Assembly: GCA_012295275.1 (NCBI GenBank) | Contig: CM022673.1 | Span: 27,599,761 to 27,617,260 of the forward strand | Direction: 5' to 3' | DNA from: Chrysomallon squamiferum | Taxonomy: Eukaryota; Mollusca; Gastropoda; Neomphalida; Peltospiridae | Length of the DNA: 17,500 nt | Part shown: positions 9,451 through 17,283 of the stretch, one piece after another | How the letters are laid out: the number at the start of each line of letters is the position of its first letter | Numbering within the stretch: the stretch's first letter is position 1 | Translations under genes and position numbers: made by a program | The notes under the pieces: model-generated | What the model saw: the letters and a program-made list of their open reading frames with translations, nothing else | The model's database searches: none | Told to the model about the DNA's origin: nothing

Positions 9451-9576
9451 TAACAGACTGCGTTGTCGTTGTATCAGACTGATGTATCGTCGTAACAGAC
9501 TGCGTTGTCGTTGTATCAGACTGATGTATCGTCGTAACAGACTGCGTTGTCGTTGTATCAAACTGATGTATCATTG
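9451..9576. repeat. 42-bp higher-order minisatellite, three copies
   Basis: Copies start at 9451, 9493 and 9535, each 42 bases. The first two are identical; the third differs at three positions near its end. Each copy is two 21-base halves, one with GTTGTCGTTGTATCAGACTGA and the other with TGTATCGTCGTAACAGACTGC. By hand count these match the upstream unit at about 14 and 13 of 21 positions. I infer that a dimer of the 21-bp unit was re-amplified. Confidence 0.92.
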
Positions 9577-9734
9577 TATCTGCGGGATCCATTAAACAGT
9601 TTCGTTTTGAATCGTTGTTTATAGTGATGTGTCATCTGTATTGCAGTTACTTCAGACAGTCAGACAGACAGACAGAAAATGGTTCAAAGAAAAAGATACA
9701 GATTAGAAGAACATGGATTATTTTTCATTCAGTT

Positions 9735-10047
9735 GTTTATACTATTACATCCAGTACCACGAATACTAATTCTATTATTACCAGTACTCATAGCTATTAA
9801 TGCTATTTCGAATAAACATTCTACTATTACTATTGATTCTATCTATAACTATTACTTCGGTTTCAATATTACTACTACTATTACCGCTTCTTCTTCGATT
9901 TCTTGTACTACATCTACTTCACATTTACTTCACTACTACAGTCGTTACTGTTAATCTGCTATTATCACCGCCACTAGTACCACATCTGTTTCACTACAGT
10001 AGTGTTATTACTACTGTTATTACTAGTATTACTAGAAGTATGATTAC
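9735..10047. repeat. Degenerate ATT/ACT trinucleotide zone
   Basis: About 300 bases of cryptically simple sequence made of TTA, CTA, ACT and TTC triplets (for example TTACTATTACTATTGATTC and GTTATTACTACTG). It is a decayed trinucleotide array interrupted by point changes. Several overlapping frames stay open because stops are rare in these triplets; they encode leucine, threonine and isoleucine runs and are not genes. The Tigger element is inserted at its right end. Confidence 0.75.
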
Positions 10048-10049
10048 TA
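10048..10049. other. TA target-site duplication, left copy
   Basis: TA immediately before the terminal CA of the left inverted repeat. The matching TA is at 10838-10839. TA duplication is the hallmark of Tc1/mariner/pogo insertion. Confidence 0.85.
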
Positions 10050-10071
10050 CAATGGTACCTCGACTTACGAG
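10050..10071 (+). repeat. Left terminal inverted repeat
   Basis: 22 bases containing GGTACCTCG and ending CTTACGAG. The motif TTACGAG (once TTGCGAG) recurs at 10081, 10097, 10132 and 10151, giving a subterminal cluster that may bind transposase. Confidence 0.9.
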
Positions 10072-10314
10072 TACCCCAACTTACGAGTTTTCCGAGTTAC
10101 GAGCAGTCGCCCTATTGCTTTTTTATTTGAGTTGCGAGCAAAAATCCGAATTACGAGCGAGTTTCAGACACGCAGCCGCTAGTTGACGCAACGAACAACA
10201 GAACATCCGCCCAGCATCCCGCATGTTACTCGTTTACATCACGTGTTTACAACGCCGGTGAAACATCTCTGTTGTGTTGTGCTCGCGTTTTGTGGAGTAT
10301 TTTGCCAAACTTCC

Positions 10315-10562
10315 ATGGATCCTAAGAAAGTGAGTGCAAAGGACAGTGCTGAGAAGAAGAAGCGGATGATGTTCATTGAATTAAAGCTTGAAATCATAGA
10401 AAAACATGAGCGAGGTGTGCATGTAATCGACTTGGCTAGGATTTAACTTTTACGATATGTACCATACTGAAGCAGAAGGAGTCGATAAAAGCTATAACTC
10501 CAGCCAAAGGCTATAAAATAATTTCTAAGCTGCCGAACTCTGTCCATGAAAAGATGGAGAAA
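10315..10562 (+). pseudogene. Tigger transposase N-terminal remnant, frameshifted
   Basis: ATG at 10315 opens MDPKKVSAKDSAEKKKRMM, followed by EIIEKHERGVHVIDLAR, a recognisable start of Tigger/pogo transposases (TIGD1-like, CENP-B-type helix-turn-helix). The first frame stops at 10444 after about 43 residues. A small indel then shifts the match into another frame, which reads TILKQKESIKAITPAKGYKI and ends VHEKMEK near 10562. The rest of the DNA-binding region and the entire DDE nuclease are absent; known relatives are several hundred residues long. The gene is dead in two ways, by frameshift and by deletion. The frame open upstream to 10183 belongs to the 5' non-coding part. Confidence 0.9.
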
Positions 10563-10815
10563 CCCTAACCCTGTAAACTTTACAAAACTAATTTATTTCT
10601 TTACATTCTCTTTTATTTTGTTTTTATACAATATTTTTCATTTATAAACACATTTTTTTTTTCTTGTTTAAAAACACGTTACAAAAAAATAGGGGTGATT
10701 TTTTTTATAGGGGAGGCTGGAACGGATTAACGGTTATACAATTAATTTCAGTTCGGAAAACTGATTTGATAGACGAGCAAATTGAGTTAAAAACTCGGTC
10801 ACGGAACGAATTAAC

Positions 10816-10837
10816 CTCGTAAGACGAGGTACCACTG
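10816..10837 (-). repeat. Right terminal inverted repeat
   Basis: CTCGTAAGACGAGGTACCAC and the last two bases pair with the left end at 20 of 22 positions. Only one TTACGAG-type copy is seen on this side, against five on the left. Confidence 0.9.
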
Positions 10838-10839
10838 TA
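10838..10839. other. TA target-site duplication, right copy
   Basis: TA directly after the terminal G of the right inverted repeat, matching the TA at 10048-10049. Confidence 0.85.
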
Positions 10840-11176
10840 CTTGTAATATTCTATAAGCACAAAATATATTAGCAAGCAATTTACGATCAAACTGACGGCA
10901 GAAATATTAATATTAATGACCAACAGTTATTCCAAGTCCATGTTGCTGTCTTCTCGCAAGCGACCCTGTTTTGGACAAATGATTGTTGTCAAAGAAAAAA
11001 GAATTTCTTTGAAGGACATACCAAAAATATGTTTCCATGTATAATTCAAAATCTGTCACAAAGCTTTCCGGAATGCCGAATAGGTTAACGGAAGCGATGT
11101 CACTATTGTGACAGTATGGATTCCATGGTAACAGAAAACAACATGACGTCTGTGTTTTTTTTTTACCAAAGCAGTC

Positions 11177-11210
11177 ATTTATTTATTTATTTATTTTATT
11201 TTATTTTTTT
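11177..11210. repeat. (ATTT)n microsatellite
   Basis: A tetranucleotide array that changes into TTTTA pentamers and a T run. Confidence 0.88.
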
Positions 11211-11712
11211 TATGAATATTCATCTATTACTAAATAGAAAACTGTGATAACGTAATGACCTCTGGTAAACAGTGTTGATTTTTTTTTTTTTTTTTAATGT
11301 TTTATTATTTCTGTACAGTTTCATGAATTATGGCGTCTTTTTCCTTCTTTTTTTCTTGCCTTCATTCCTTACGTAATGTTTTGAACGTTGTCGTAATAAA
11401 GCAAAGGTGACATAAATAAGGCCTGAGAAATATTTTTATTGCCGATTTTTTAAATTTTTTACTTTCAGTATTAAATTTTTTACTGTAGCTTACAGAGAAT
11501 ATTGGATATTTTTCTTACGTTATAAAATATGTGTAAAGTGTATCTAGTGCAATCCATTGAAAACAATATTAACAAAGATTCACGGATATTGTATAAGCAG
11601 AATTTAATATTTTTTTAAAATCATTTTAAGGCTTTCATTTTCGGTTTTAAATAATGGTGAGTGTACTTTTTCTCCTTTTATTAAATTTTCAATTACCTTT
11701 CGGAGTGAAAAA

Positions 11713-11734
11713 GTTATAACGTTATAACGTTATA
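11713..11734. repeat. Tandem palindromic octamer GTTATAAC
   Basis: Two full copies and one partial copy of the self-complementary octamer GTTATAAC, head to tail with period 8. Confidence 0.9.
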
Positions 11735-12074
11735 TTAAAGACAAAATCTGATGAATATATGTAGAGAGTTTATTGGCAATATATTGGCAAAGGGTTTAAA
11801 ATTAGAGTCTTCTCATGAATTCTTTGGTAACTTTACAGAAACTACATGTTTTATCTTCATTATTCCACCCTAGACAATCCTAGATAAGTTCTCAGTTTTC
11901 CTAGTAAAAACATAAACAACATAAATATTCTCTGAGGCTGGTAACAAAGTGACTGAAAGAGGTGATCATCACTTAACTTGTAACAGTGTGCACTTAGAGA
12001 AAACAAAATCAGTTATTAATGATTTATAGCTGTGAGGATTGCATCGCAGATCTATTTTATTTAACACATAATTT

Positions 12075-12232
12075 ATACATACATACATACATACATACAT
12101 ACATACCTGCATACATACATACATACCTACATACCTACCTACCTACATACATACATACATACATACATACATACATACATACATACATACATACATACCT
12201 ACATACATATATACACACATACATATATATAT
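12075..12232. repeat. (CATA)n microsatellite, about 158 bp
   Basis: The longest tetranucleotide array in the window. Most units are CATA, with a cluster of CCTA variants at about 12106-12145 and a TATA/CACA-rich right edge. The plus-strand frame through it gives only a repeating YIHT peptide. Confidence 0.97.
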
Positions 12233-12239
12233 AGATTTA

Positions 12240-12600
12240 GTCATCTGTGTTCACCGACTTGGATATTTCGCTTTGAATCACAACTGATTTCTAAAATTAT
12301 TTACTTTCCTGTCTATGGGAAGGCGTATATAAGATACTCTTGCTGCTAATCGGTAGGAATAGGCCATGGCGTTATAACAGCGTGTTTTTAGTTTCATAAC
12401 TCTCGTTACAGGACGTATAAAAACAAATAAATTGCATCTGGCATCCAGTAAGCGTTTTCTGTTACAACATGTTCTACGAACTCGTTAAATAAATAGTGAT
12501 TAAAATTTGCAATACCGTTGTGTCTCCAGGTATATAATTATGTATGATATAGGCTTCAGCAAATATAGTTTCTCAACAGTACTGACAGATGTACAATAAC
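12240..12600. other. Non-coding tract
   Basis: No gene is seen; unique AT-rich sequence without repeats worth naming. Confidence 0.55.
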
Positions 12601-12607
12601 AAAGACA

Positions 12608-12698
12608 ACAACAGCTACTACTACGATCACTACTACTACTAACAATAGTAATGATTATGATGAATATAATGATGAAGATGAAGAAGATGATGATGATA
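12608..12698. repeat. Interrupted ACT then GAT trinucleotide zone
   Basis: CTACTACTACGATCACTACTACTACTAAC at about 12614-12642 is followed by GATGAAGATGAAGAAGATGATGATGATAAT at about 12658-12690. Two different trinucleotide families lie back to back, both imperfect. Confidence 0.85.
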
Positions 12699-12699
12699 A

Positions 12700-12997
12700 T
12701 AGAATTTTTGCAAAATCAAGGATAAAAAAAACATAAATTCCTGCTTAATAAAGGAATTCATTGCAGTATGTAGATCTTAATTCATTCTGTATTAAATCAA
12801 GATAATCCTTCGTTAAAACCCTGGTCTGTCTATCGAAATCGGAAACAATTAATTGCTTTAAAAATAAGCTGCAGATAATAAACCTGTTACGATCAATGAT
12901 TCTTTGGGATGTTAAGCAAAGAAACAATAAATTAGAATTCTGTATCTGAATCTTCATCTTTCTTTTAATATAATTACACATTGATCTTGTACGCAAT

Positions 12998-13028
<31 letters not shown>

Positions 13029-13395
13029 CAATACTATTTTATTCGTAATTTAAAATCAAATTAACGGTTTCTTTGATAATTTTCGTTCTTTCTTTCCTTC
13101 TTACATATTTTTTCTTCCCTTTTCTTTCTTTCTCTTTTTTGTTTCTTCTTTCCTTTTATTGGTTTGCATTTTTGTTCATCCATTTTTACTTTATAAATAT
13201 AAGATTATTTGGACGTTTTTTATTTAGATATTGATTTTATTGTAATCTTTTATCATGTGGCCATAATACGTGAATCTTAAAATGTACTGTTCAGATTATG
13301 TAAACAAAATTTCATAAAAAAAACAACAAAAAAACATTAAAAATACCCTTAAACATGGTATTTAATTCTCGATAGTCAATGTTTTCTAACAATAT
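12700..13395. other. AT-rich non-coding tract with a T29 run and pyrimidine-rich part
   Basis: No gene is supported. A T run occupies 13000-13028. From 13080 to 13160 the + strand is CTTT-rich (TTCTTTCTTTCCTTC). A minus-strand 83-codon frame (12745-12996) has no recognisable motif. Confidence 0.6.
13000..13028. repeat. Poly-T tract of 29
   Basis: An uninterrupted T run. Read on the minus strand it would be a poly-A tail, but no retroposon body was identified to its right. Confidence 0.92.
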
Positions 13396-13396
13396 T

Positions 13397-13414
13397 TTAT
13401 TATTATTATTATTA

Positions 13415-13478
<64 letters not shown>

Positions 13479-13489
13479 GTTATTATTTT
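13397..13489. repeat. (TTA)n microsatellite, about 93 bp
   Basis: A trinucleotide array with one ACAT interruption near 13414 and one GTT unit near 13479. The long pure part, about 13420-13477, is the longest trinucleotide array here. Confidence 0.97.
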
Positions 13490-14165
13490 AGAGACAAATC
13501 TAGCCAAACATGGACTACTATTACCGAATAGGTTTTTGGTTTTGATGCGCCAGTAAATTGTGCACTTGTTGGAACGGGAAATAGCCTTTAAAAAATGGCA
13601 TCAGCGATCTTGATCCTGTGACTGACGTCTTATCAACGCTTTTTCTAGTTACGGAAAAAAATGTATTACTTGCAACCTGAATACATTTTCACAATAATCA
13701 GAACTTACGTCGTGTTACAAACCCTGTTCTTGCAAACTGTATGCATGTTTAGCCAACTCTGTGTTTGACAAGCCCCGACAGATCTGTTGTGTTAACTGAA
13801 GTCTGTTGACACGAGAAAGCAATTCAATAATATGTGTAGTTGAACCTGAAGGAAAAAAAAAAAGAAAATAAATGAAATAAAAAAAATTGTATCGATCTCT
13901 TCATGTAAAAAAGCATGTCATCGTCTTCAAGACTTTTGCGTTTTCAACAGAAGAAGACGTTTTTGGCTGAACCGAGGTTAGAAGATTAATTTTCATGAAA
14001 GCTGGCGGTTCACAATGTATACTTTTTTTTCCCTTCTAGCATCTTGTTTATTTGAACTGTCGTTGCACGTTTACTGAAGTCTCGTGGTTAGTGTAGTAAT
14101 ATTAATCATTGTTGTTATGATTTTCTTTGTCCTATTTGATAGTTTACGGCGATAAATGTATGAAT
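13490..14165. other. Non-coding tract
   Basis: No gene is seen. It includes an A run at 13853-13862 and a small inverted repeat, CGTCTTC at 13922-13928 with GAAGACG at 13953-13959. Confidence 0.55.
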
Positions 14166-14166
14166 T

Positions 14167-14227
14167 CACACACACACACACACGCACACTCACGCACACG
14201 CACGCCCATCCACGCACATACACACAT
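14167..14227. repeat. (CA)n array rich in CG variants
   Basis: CA units with frequent CG, CT and CC substitutions (ACACGCACACTCACGCACACGCACGCCC). It is older and more mutated than the pure CA arrays at 4802 and 14843. Confidence 0.9.
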
Positions 14228-14482
14228 TATATAATGATATAAATGCAACAGACTAGACTCGAATCATGCGACATCTAAACACGAATATGTATAGCTCAGG
14301 ACTGGTGCGACTATCACAACTTTTTGTATGTTACAGGATGAATATAAAAAAAAATGTGTTCTCACTAACGGCTATTTCAGCTACATTTATCAATGGCCTA
14401 ATGCATTGTTCCAAAACTACTTAATGCTATGTAACGTCTCAAAAATGTAATACACTAAAGAACAGCATTACAGGAAGTTTCG
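14228..14482. other. Non-coding spacer
   Basis: Unique AT-rich sequence without a gene. Confidence 0.5.
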
Positions 14483-14560
14483 TATATATATATATATATA
14501 TATATACATATATATATACATACATACATACATACATACATACATACATACATACATACA
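14483..14560. repeat. Compound (TA)n-(CATA)n microsatellite
   Basis: A pure TA run at 14483-14506 is followed by CATA units to 14560, with one short TA block in between. The pure CATA part spans about 14518-14560. Confidence 0.97.
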
Positions 14561-14627
14561 TTTTCGAAACAACAGAATTCTAATCTGCAAAGTCATTTTA
14601 TCAAACAACTACAACTACAAATGCTGC

Positions 14628-14698
14628 TATTGTGTTACTATTGCCGTTATTATTACTATGTTACTATTACTGCTATGTTACTATTACTACTACTAATT

Positions 14699-14736
<38 letters not shown>

Positions 14737-14737
14737 G
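14628..14737. repeat. Trinucleotide array ending in (ACT)n
   Basis: The left part is imperfect (TTACTATTGCCGTTATTATTAC and related). A pure ACT/CTA run of about 12 units spans 14699-14736. Confidence 0.95.
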
Positions 14738-14787
14738 CTACATCCACATACTACGGAAAAATATAAAATAAAGACTGTACAGATATC

Positions 14788-14817
14788 AAGAGAGAGAGAG
14801 AGAGAGAGGGAGAGAGC
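14788..14817. repeat. (GA)n microsatellite
   Basis: About 13 units of AG with one G insertion (GAGGGAG) near the right end. Confidence 0.95.
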
Positions 14818-14831
14818 CATCATATATATAA

Positions 14832-14841
14832 TACACACACA

Positions 14842-14876
<35 letters not shown>
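14832..14876. repeat. (CA)n microsatellite
   Basis: CA units with one AGA interruption at 14841-14843, then a pure run to 14876. Confidence 0.97.
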
Positions 14877-14877
<1 letters not shown>

Positions 14878-14879
14878 AA

Positions 14880-15460
14880 ATTATATAAATTATGAACATA
14901 ACAATAACTAAATAAACAACAAAACAACAACAACAGACGAATTTCAAGTGAACATATATATGTCGACTGCTTCAACAGAAAAGTATCATAACCGAACAAA
15001 CCACACAGCAGTAAAGCACAACTCAGAGAAATTAGTTTTATTGCCTCAGGCAACACGAAGCCTACCACTTTTCTGCAAATAATTATATCACATTTAATTC
15101 ATATTTTAAAGAAAATATTAATCAATAAACCATTTCGTAATATTCCAAAAAAAAAAAAAAAATAATAAAAAAGTATAAAATATAAGGAAACATTTCTTTT
15201 AAAAGTAATTACGTGGGCCACGTAATAACTGTTAGGGGTGAAAATTCCATTTGCAGATGATTGTTGGAGAAGCTGACTGATGGTGTAAAATTAATAGATA
15301 ACGTAGTTGAGACGTTTGTGTAAGAAACTTGAGTTGGTGTAACAGGGAACCGAAATTATTAACCACGATTGTAAATTGGTTGTCTGCTTCGAGTAAAAAA
15401 GTTTGTTCAATTAAATTGATGTTTCGATTGCTGGTGGCGGTTAAAGTTAGAGAATGTTGG
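14880..15460. other. Non-coding tract with a 19-bp palindrome
   Basis: No gene is supported. It contains a CAA-rich stretch at 14914-14935, an A16 run at 15147-15162 and the palindrome at 15208-15226. From about 15235 the + strand becomes G/A/T-rich and C-poor. Confidence 0.55.
15208..15226. promoter_or_regulatory. Perfect inverted repeat with ACGTG cores
   Basis: ATTACGTGG, one G, CCACGTAAT: nine-base arms with a single-base centre. Each arm contains ACGTG, the core of bHLH-PAS sites such as HIF response elements. A dimer-binding site is inferred from symmetry only. Confidence 0.45.
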
Positions 15461-15461
15461 A

Positions 15462-15464
15462 TTC

Positions 15465-15495
<31 letters not shown>

Positions 15496-15540
15496 TTCTT
15501 TTCTTTTCTTTTCTTTTCTTTTCTTCTGTTTTTTGTTTTA
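15462..15540. repeat. (CTTTT)n polypyrimidine array
   Basis: A T run, then CTTTTT hexamers, then regular CTTTT pentamers at about 15493-15524, ending in a TTTTTTGTTTTA tail. It is almost all pyrimidine on the + strand. Confidence 0.95.
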
Positions 15541-15719
15541 AAGAAATTCAGTGGAAATTGAATCTTTTCTAATGCTTATGGAGTGGTGTTTATTGGAATG
15601 GAAACTGTTGTGATATAAAATAAACTGGTCAAGAGTCTTAGCTTAGTGTTATTGTGTCGAAGACAAAAGTCTGAATTCAATAAGAAATTAATTACATTTT
15701 TACGGCCGGAAAATATTGG

Positions 15720-15748
15720 AAAAAAAAAAAAAAAAAAGAAAAAAAAAG
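15720..15748. repeat. A-rich run
   Basis: An A run of about 18 to 19 bases, one G, then a second A run. It lies about 115 bases upstream of a T26 run, so the two could pair as a long hairpin stem. Confidence 0.9.
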
Positions 15749-15859
15749 ATGATGTTAAATACTGGAAAGTAATTTAAATATTAGGTGATGGAAAATACGG
15801 GATAATCCAGTGAAATTGTGAAGATGGAAACAACCTGACAGTTCACTGAAAATTTAAAG

Positions 15860-15861
<2 letters not shown>

Positions 15862-15887
<26 letters not shown>
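15862..15887. repeat. Poly-T tract of 26
   Basis: An uninterrupted T run facing the A-rich run at 15720-15748. Confidence 0.92.
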
Positions 15888-15890
<3 letters not shown>

Positions 15891-16233
15891 AATCCATTAA
15901 AAAAAAATGAAAATGAAATATGTCGGAGAGTCCAGTGAAAATTAGGTGAAAGAAAAATATTGAAAAAGTCTAATGAAACAGATTCATGATCATTTTCATT
16001 CTAGGTAAATATTAGGTCATTTGCTGTAAATATATTCTTTCGTGAATATTTTTATGAAAGAAAATGTATTAAACGTTAATTTTTTTATTCTAGTTTAGGA
16101 TTATTCTTGATGATGGGTAAATACTGGAATTTTCATTAAGACACAGAATGATAGAAAAAAACAACTGAGTAATTTAGTAAAAATACGTTTATAGTTATTT
16201 AACAATTCGAAAATACTGTCCGTTCCTGGTTGT

Positions 16234-16257
16234 ATCATCATCATCATCATCATCATC
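16234..16257. repeat. (ATC)n microsatellite
   Basis: Eight consecutive ATC/TCA units. They produce a histidine run in one frame, which is not coding. Confidence 0.95.
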
Positions 16258-16259
16258 TT

Positions 16260-16740
16260 CATGCTGACTGTAAAAGCTTCAAAAACGTATCTTCACTTTT
16301 CATCAACTCACAAATTTTGGTATTTTTCGCAGAAAACACAATCTTTGAATTTCTCATAATAGCTTTTCTCCTAATCCAGCGATCATCAAACTTCCGCTCC
16401 GTGACGTCACTGACATGTATATCTTTAAAAAAAAAAAAAAAAAATAAGGTGCTGAGTGCAACTCTTTAACGGAATCTCAGGAAGGTTTTGCAACAATGAC
16501 AAGTGTTACTGACAAGTGCAGGAGTGAAAAAGACGAGAGGTTAATAACATCCACTTGAAGTGAAAGCCAAACTCGATGATGACATTTTTCTCTGAAATTT
16601 CTTTTTCTCAAGTGTTGTTTCATGGTGATTGAGATGTGCATGAAATTTCTTTATAAGGATTTATATTAGCAATGTTCTGTCAGATAGTTTCATATGAATT
16701 AAATATTTAAAAAAAAAATAAAAATAAAAAATAAAAAAGA
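16260..16740. other. Non-coding tract with a CRE site
   Basis: No gene is supported. It has the GTGACGTCAC site, an A18 run at 16427-16444, two close GACAAGTG copies at 16498 and 16511, and an A-rich right edge (16709-16740). Confidence 0.55.
16402..16409. promoter_or_regulatory. Perfect CRE-like palindrome TGACGTCA
   Basis: The third full CREB/ATF consensus in the window, here within a ten-base palindrome, GTGACGTCAC (16401-16410). Motif evidence only. Confidence 0.35.
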
Positions 16741-17150
16741 TGGTACGCGTATGAACTGCAAACTTTAATTTGTTTCCAAGAACTGAACTTTTTTTTTTTG
16801 TTTTTAAATTTTACATTTTATGAATTTTATAAGTTTTTATTTTATTATGTATATTGATTTTAAACGTTTTTGTTTCACGTTTATGTGATCTGTAAAATTC
16901 TGTTTCTCTTTTTTTTATTACGATTTTATTAAATGTATATTTTTATTTTATGTCTGTAATATCTGTAAATTTTATTTCGTGAAATATTTATTGTCTTCTT
17001 ATGAACTCTCAGTTTATATATTACATATGTATGAACTGTATATTTTTTTATTTTACGTTTTAATCAACAGGCTATTTTTTTTTTTTTTATTTTTTTTTTA
17101 AACTGTATGAACTGTAAAATTTTGTTTTGAATCTTTATGAACTATAAGTT
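16740..17150. repeat. Diverged short tandem repeat with TATGAACTGTA core
   Basis: TATGAACT recurs at about 16750, 16999, 17029, 17105 and 17136, followed by GTAAAATTT-like sequence. Related words (GATCTGTAAAATTCTG, ATCTGTAAATTTTAT) lie at about 16886 and 16960. The segments between are T-rich with TTTTATTTTA. This looks like an old AT-rich minisatellite with units of roughly 30-75 bases, no longer in register. Confidence 0.5.
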
Positions 17151-17283
17151 ATTATTCTATAAATAAAATGAATTTAGTGATTTTCAGGAGGACGATAGCA
17201 AAGGAAATTTGAATACAGAACAGAAAACAAAATAAAACGAAACACGTAACTTATTTTGTTTGTCTTCTTTGAATGTTTTTCAG

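Larger units (their letters stand above)
10050..10837 (+). mobile_element. Internally deleted Tigger/pogo DNA transposon (788 bp)
   Basis: Seen: the left end CAATGGTACCTCGACTTACG and the reverse complement of the right end, CAGTGGTACCTCGTCTTACG, agree over 22 bases except for two positions. Both ends are bounded by TA. Inside lies the start of a Tigger-type transposase (pseudogene below), then about 220 bases of AT-rich 3' non-coding sequence with GGAACGGATTAA and GGAACGAATTAA near the right end. Known: full Tigger elements are about 2 kb or more, so the DDE catalytic part has been lost. It is therefore non-autonomous and could at most be moved in trans. The orientation of the remnant is +. 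Confidence 0.92.
10840..12070. other. AT-rich non-coding tract
   Basis: More than 1.2 kb without a supportable gene. It has an (ATTT) run at about 11177-11210, a T17 run near 11279-11295, and a triple GTTATAAC repeat at 11713-11734. No coding similarity is recognised on either strand. Confidence 0.6.
15690..16140. repeat. Old, diverged tandem-repeat stretch
   Basis: The same words recur in the same order at irregular spacing. AAATATTGG or AAATACTGG occurs at about 15711, 15757, 15953 and 16127; ATTAGGTGA, or ATTAGGTCA at the last site, occurs at about 15780, 15941 and 16011; and AGTCCAGTGAAA-type words occur at about 15806 and 15923. This suggests a former tandem repeat with a unit on the order of 100-170 bases, now heavily mutated and interrupted by homopolymers. 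Confidence 0.4.

Noticed and set aside
9178-9576. CRISPR-like array
   Set aside because: Units are directly adjacent, without unique spacers, and the context is eukaryotic. It is a minisatellite.
9679-10186. Overlapping plus-strand frames of 91 and 128 codons rich in L, T, I and S
   Set aside because: They come from a decayed ATT/ACT trinucleotide zone with few stops. The longer one also runs across the transposon end.
12745-12996. 83-codon minus-strand frame
   Set aside because: No recognisable motif, and AT-rich composition allows such a frame by chance.
16230-16469. Frame starting with a histidine run
   Set aside because: The histidines come from the (ATC)n array and the lysine run from poly-A.
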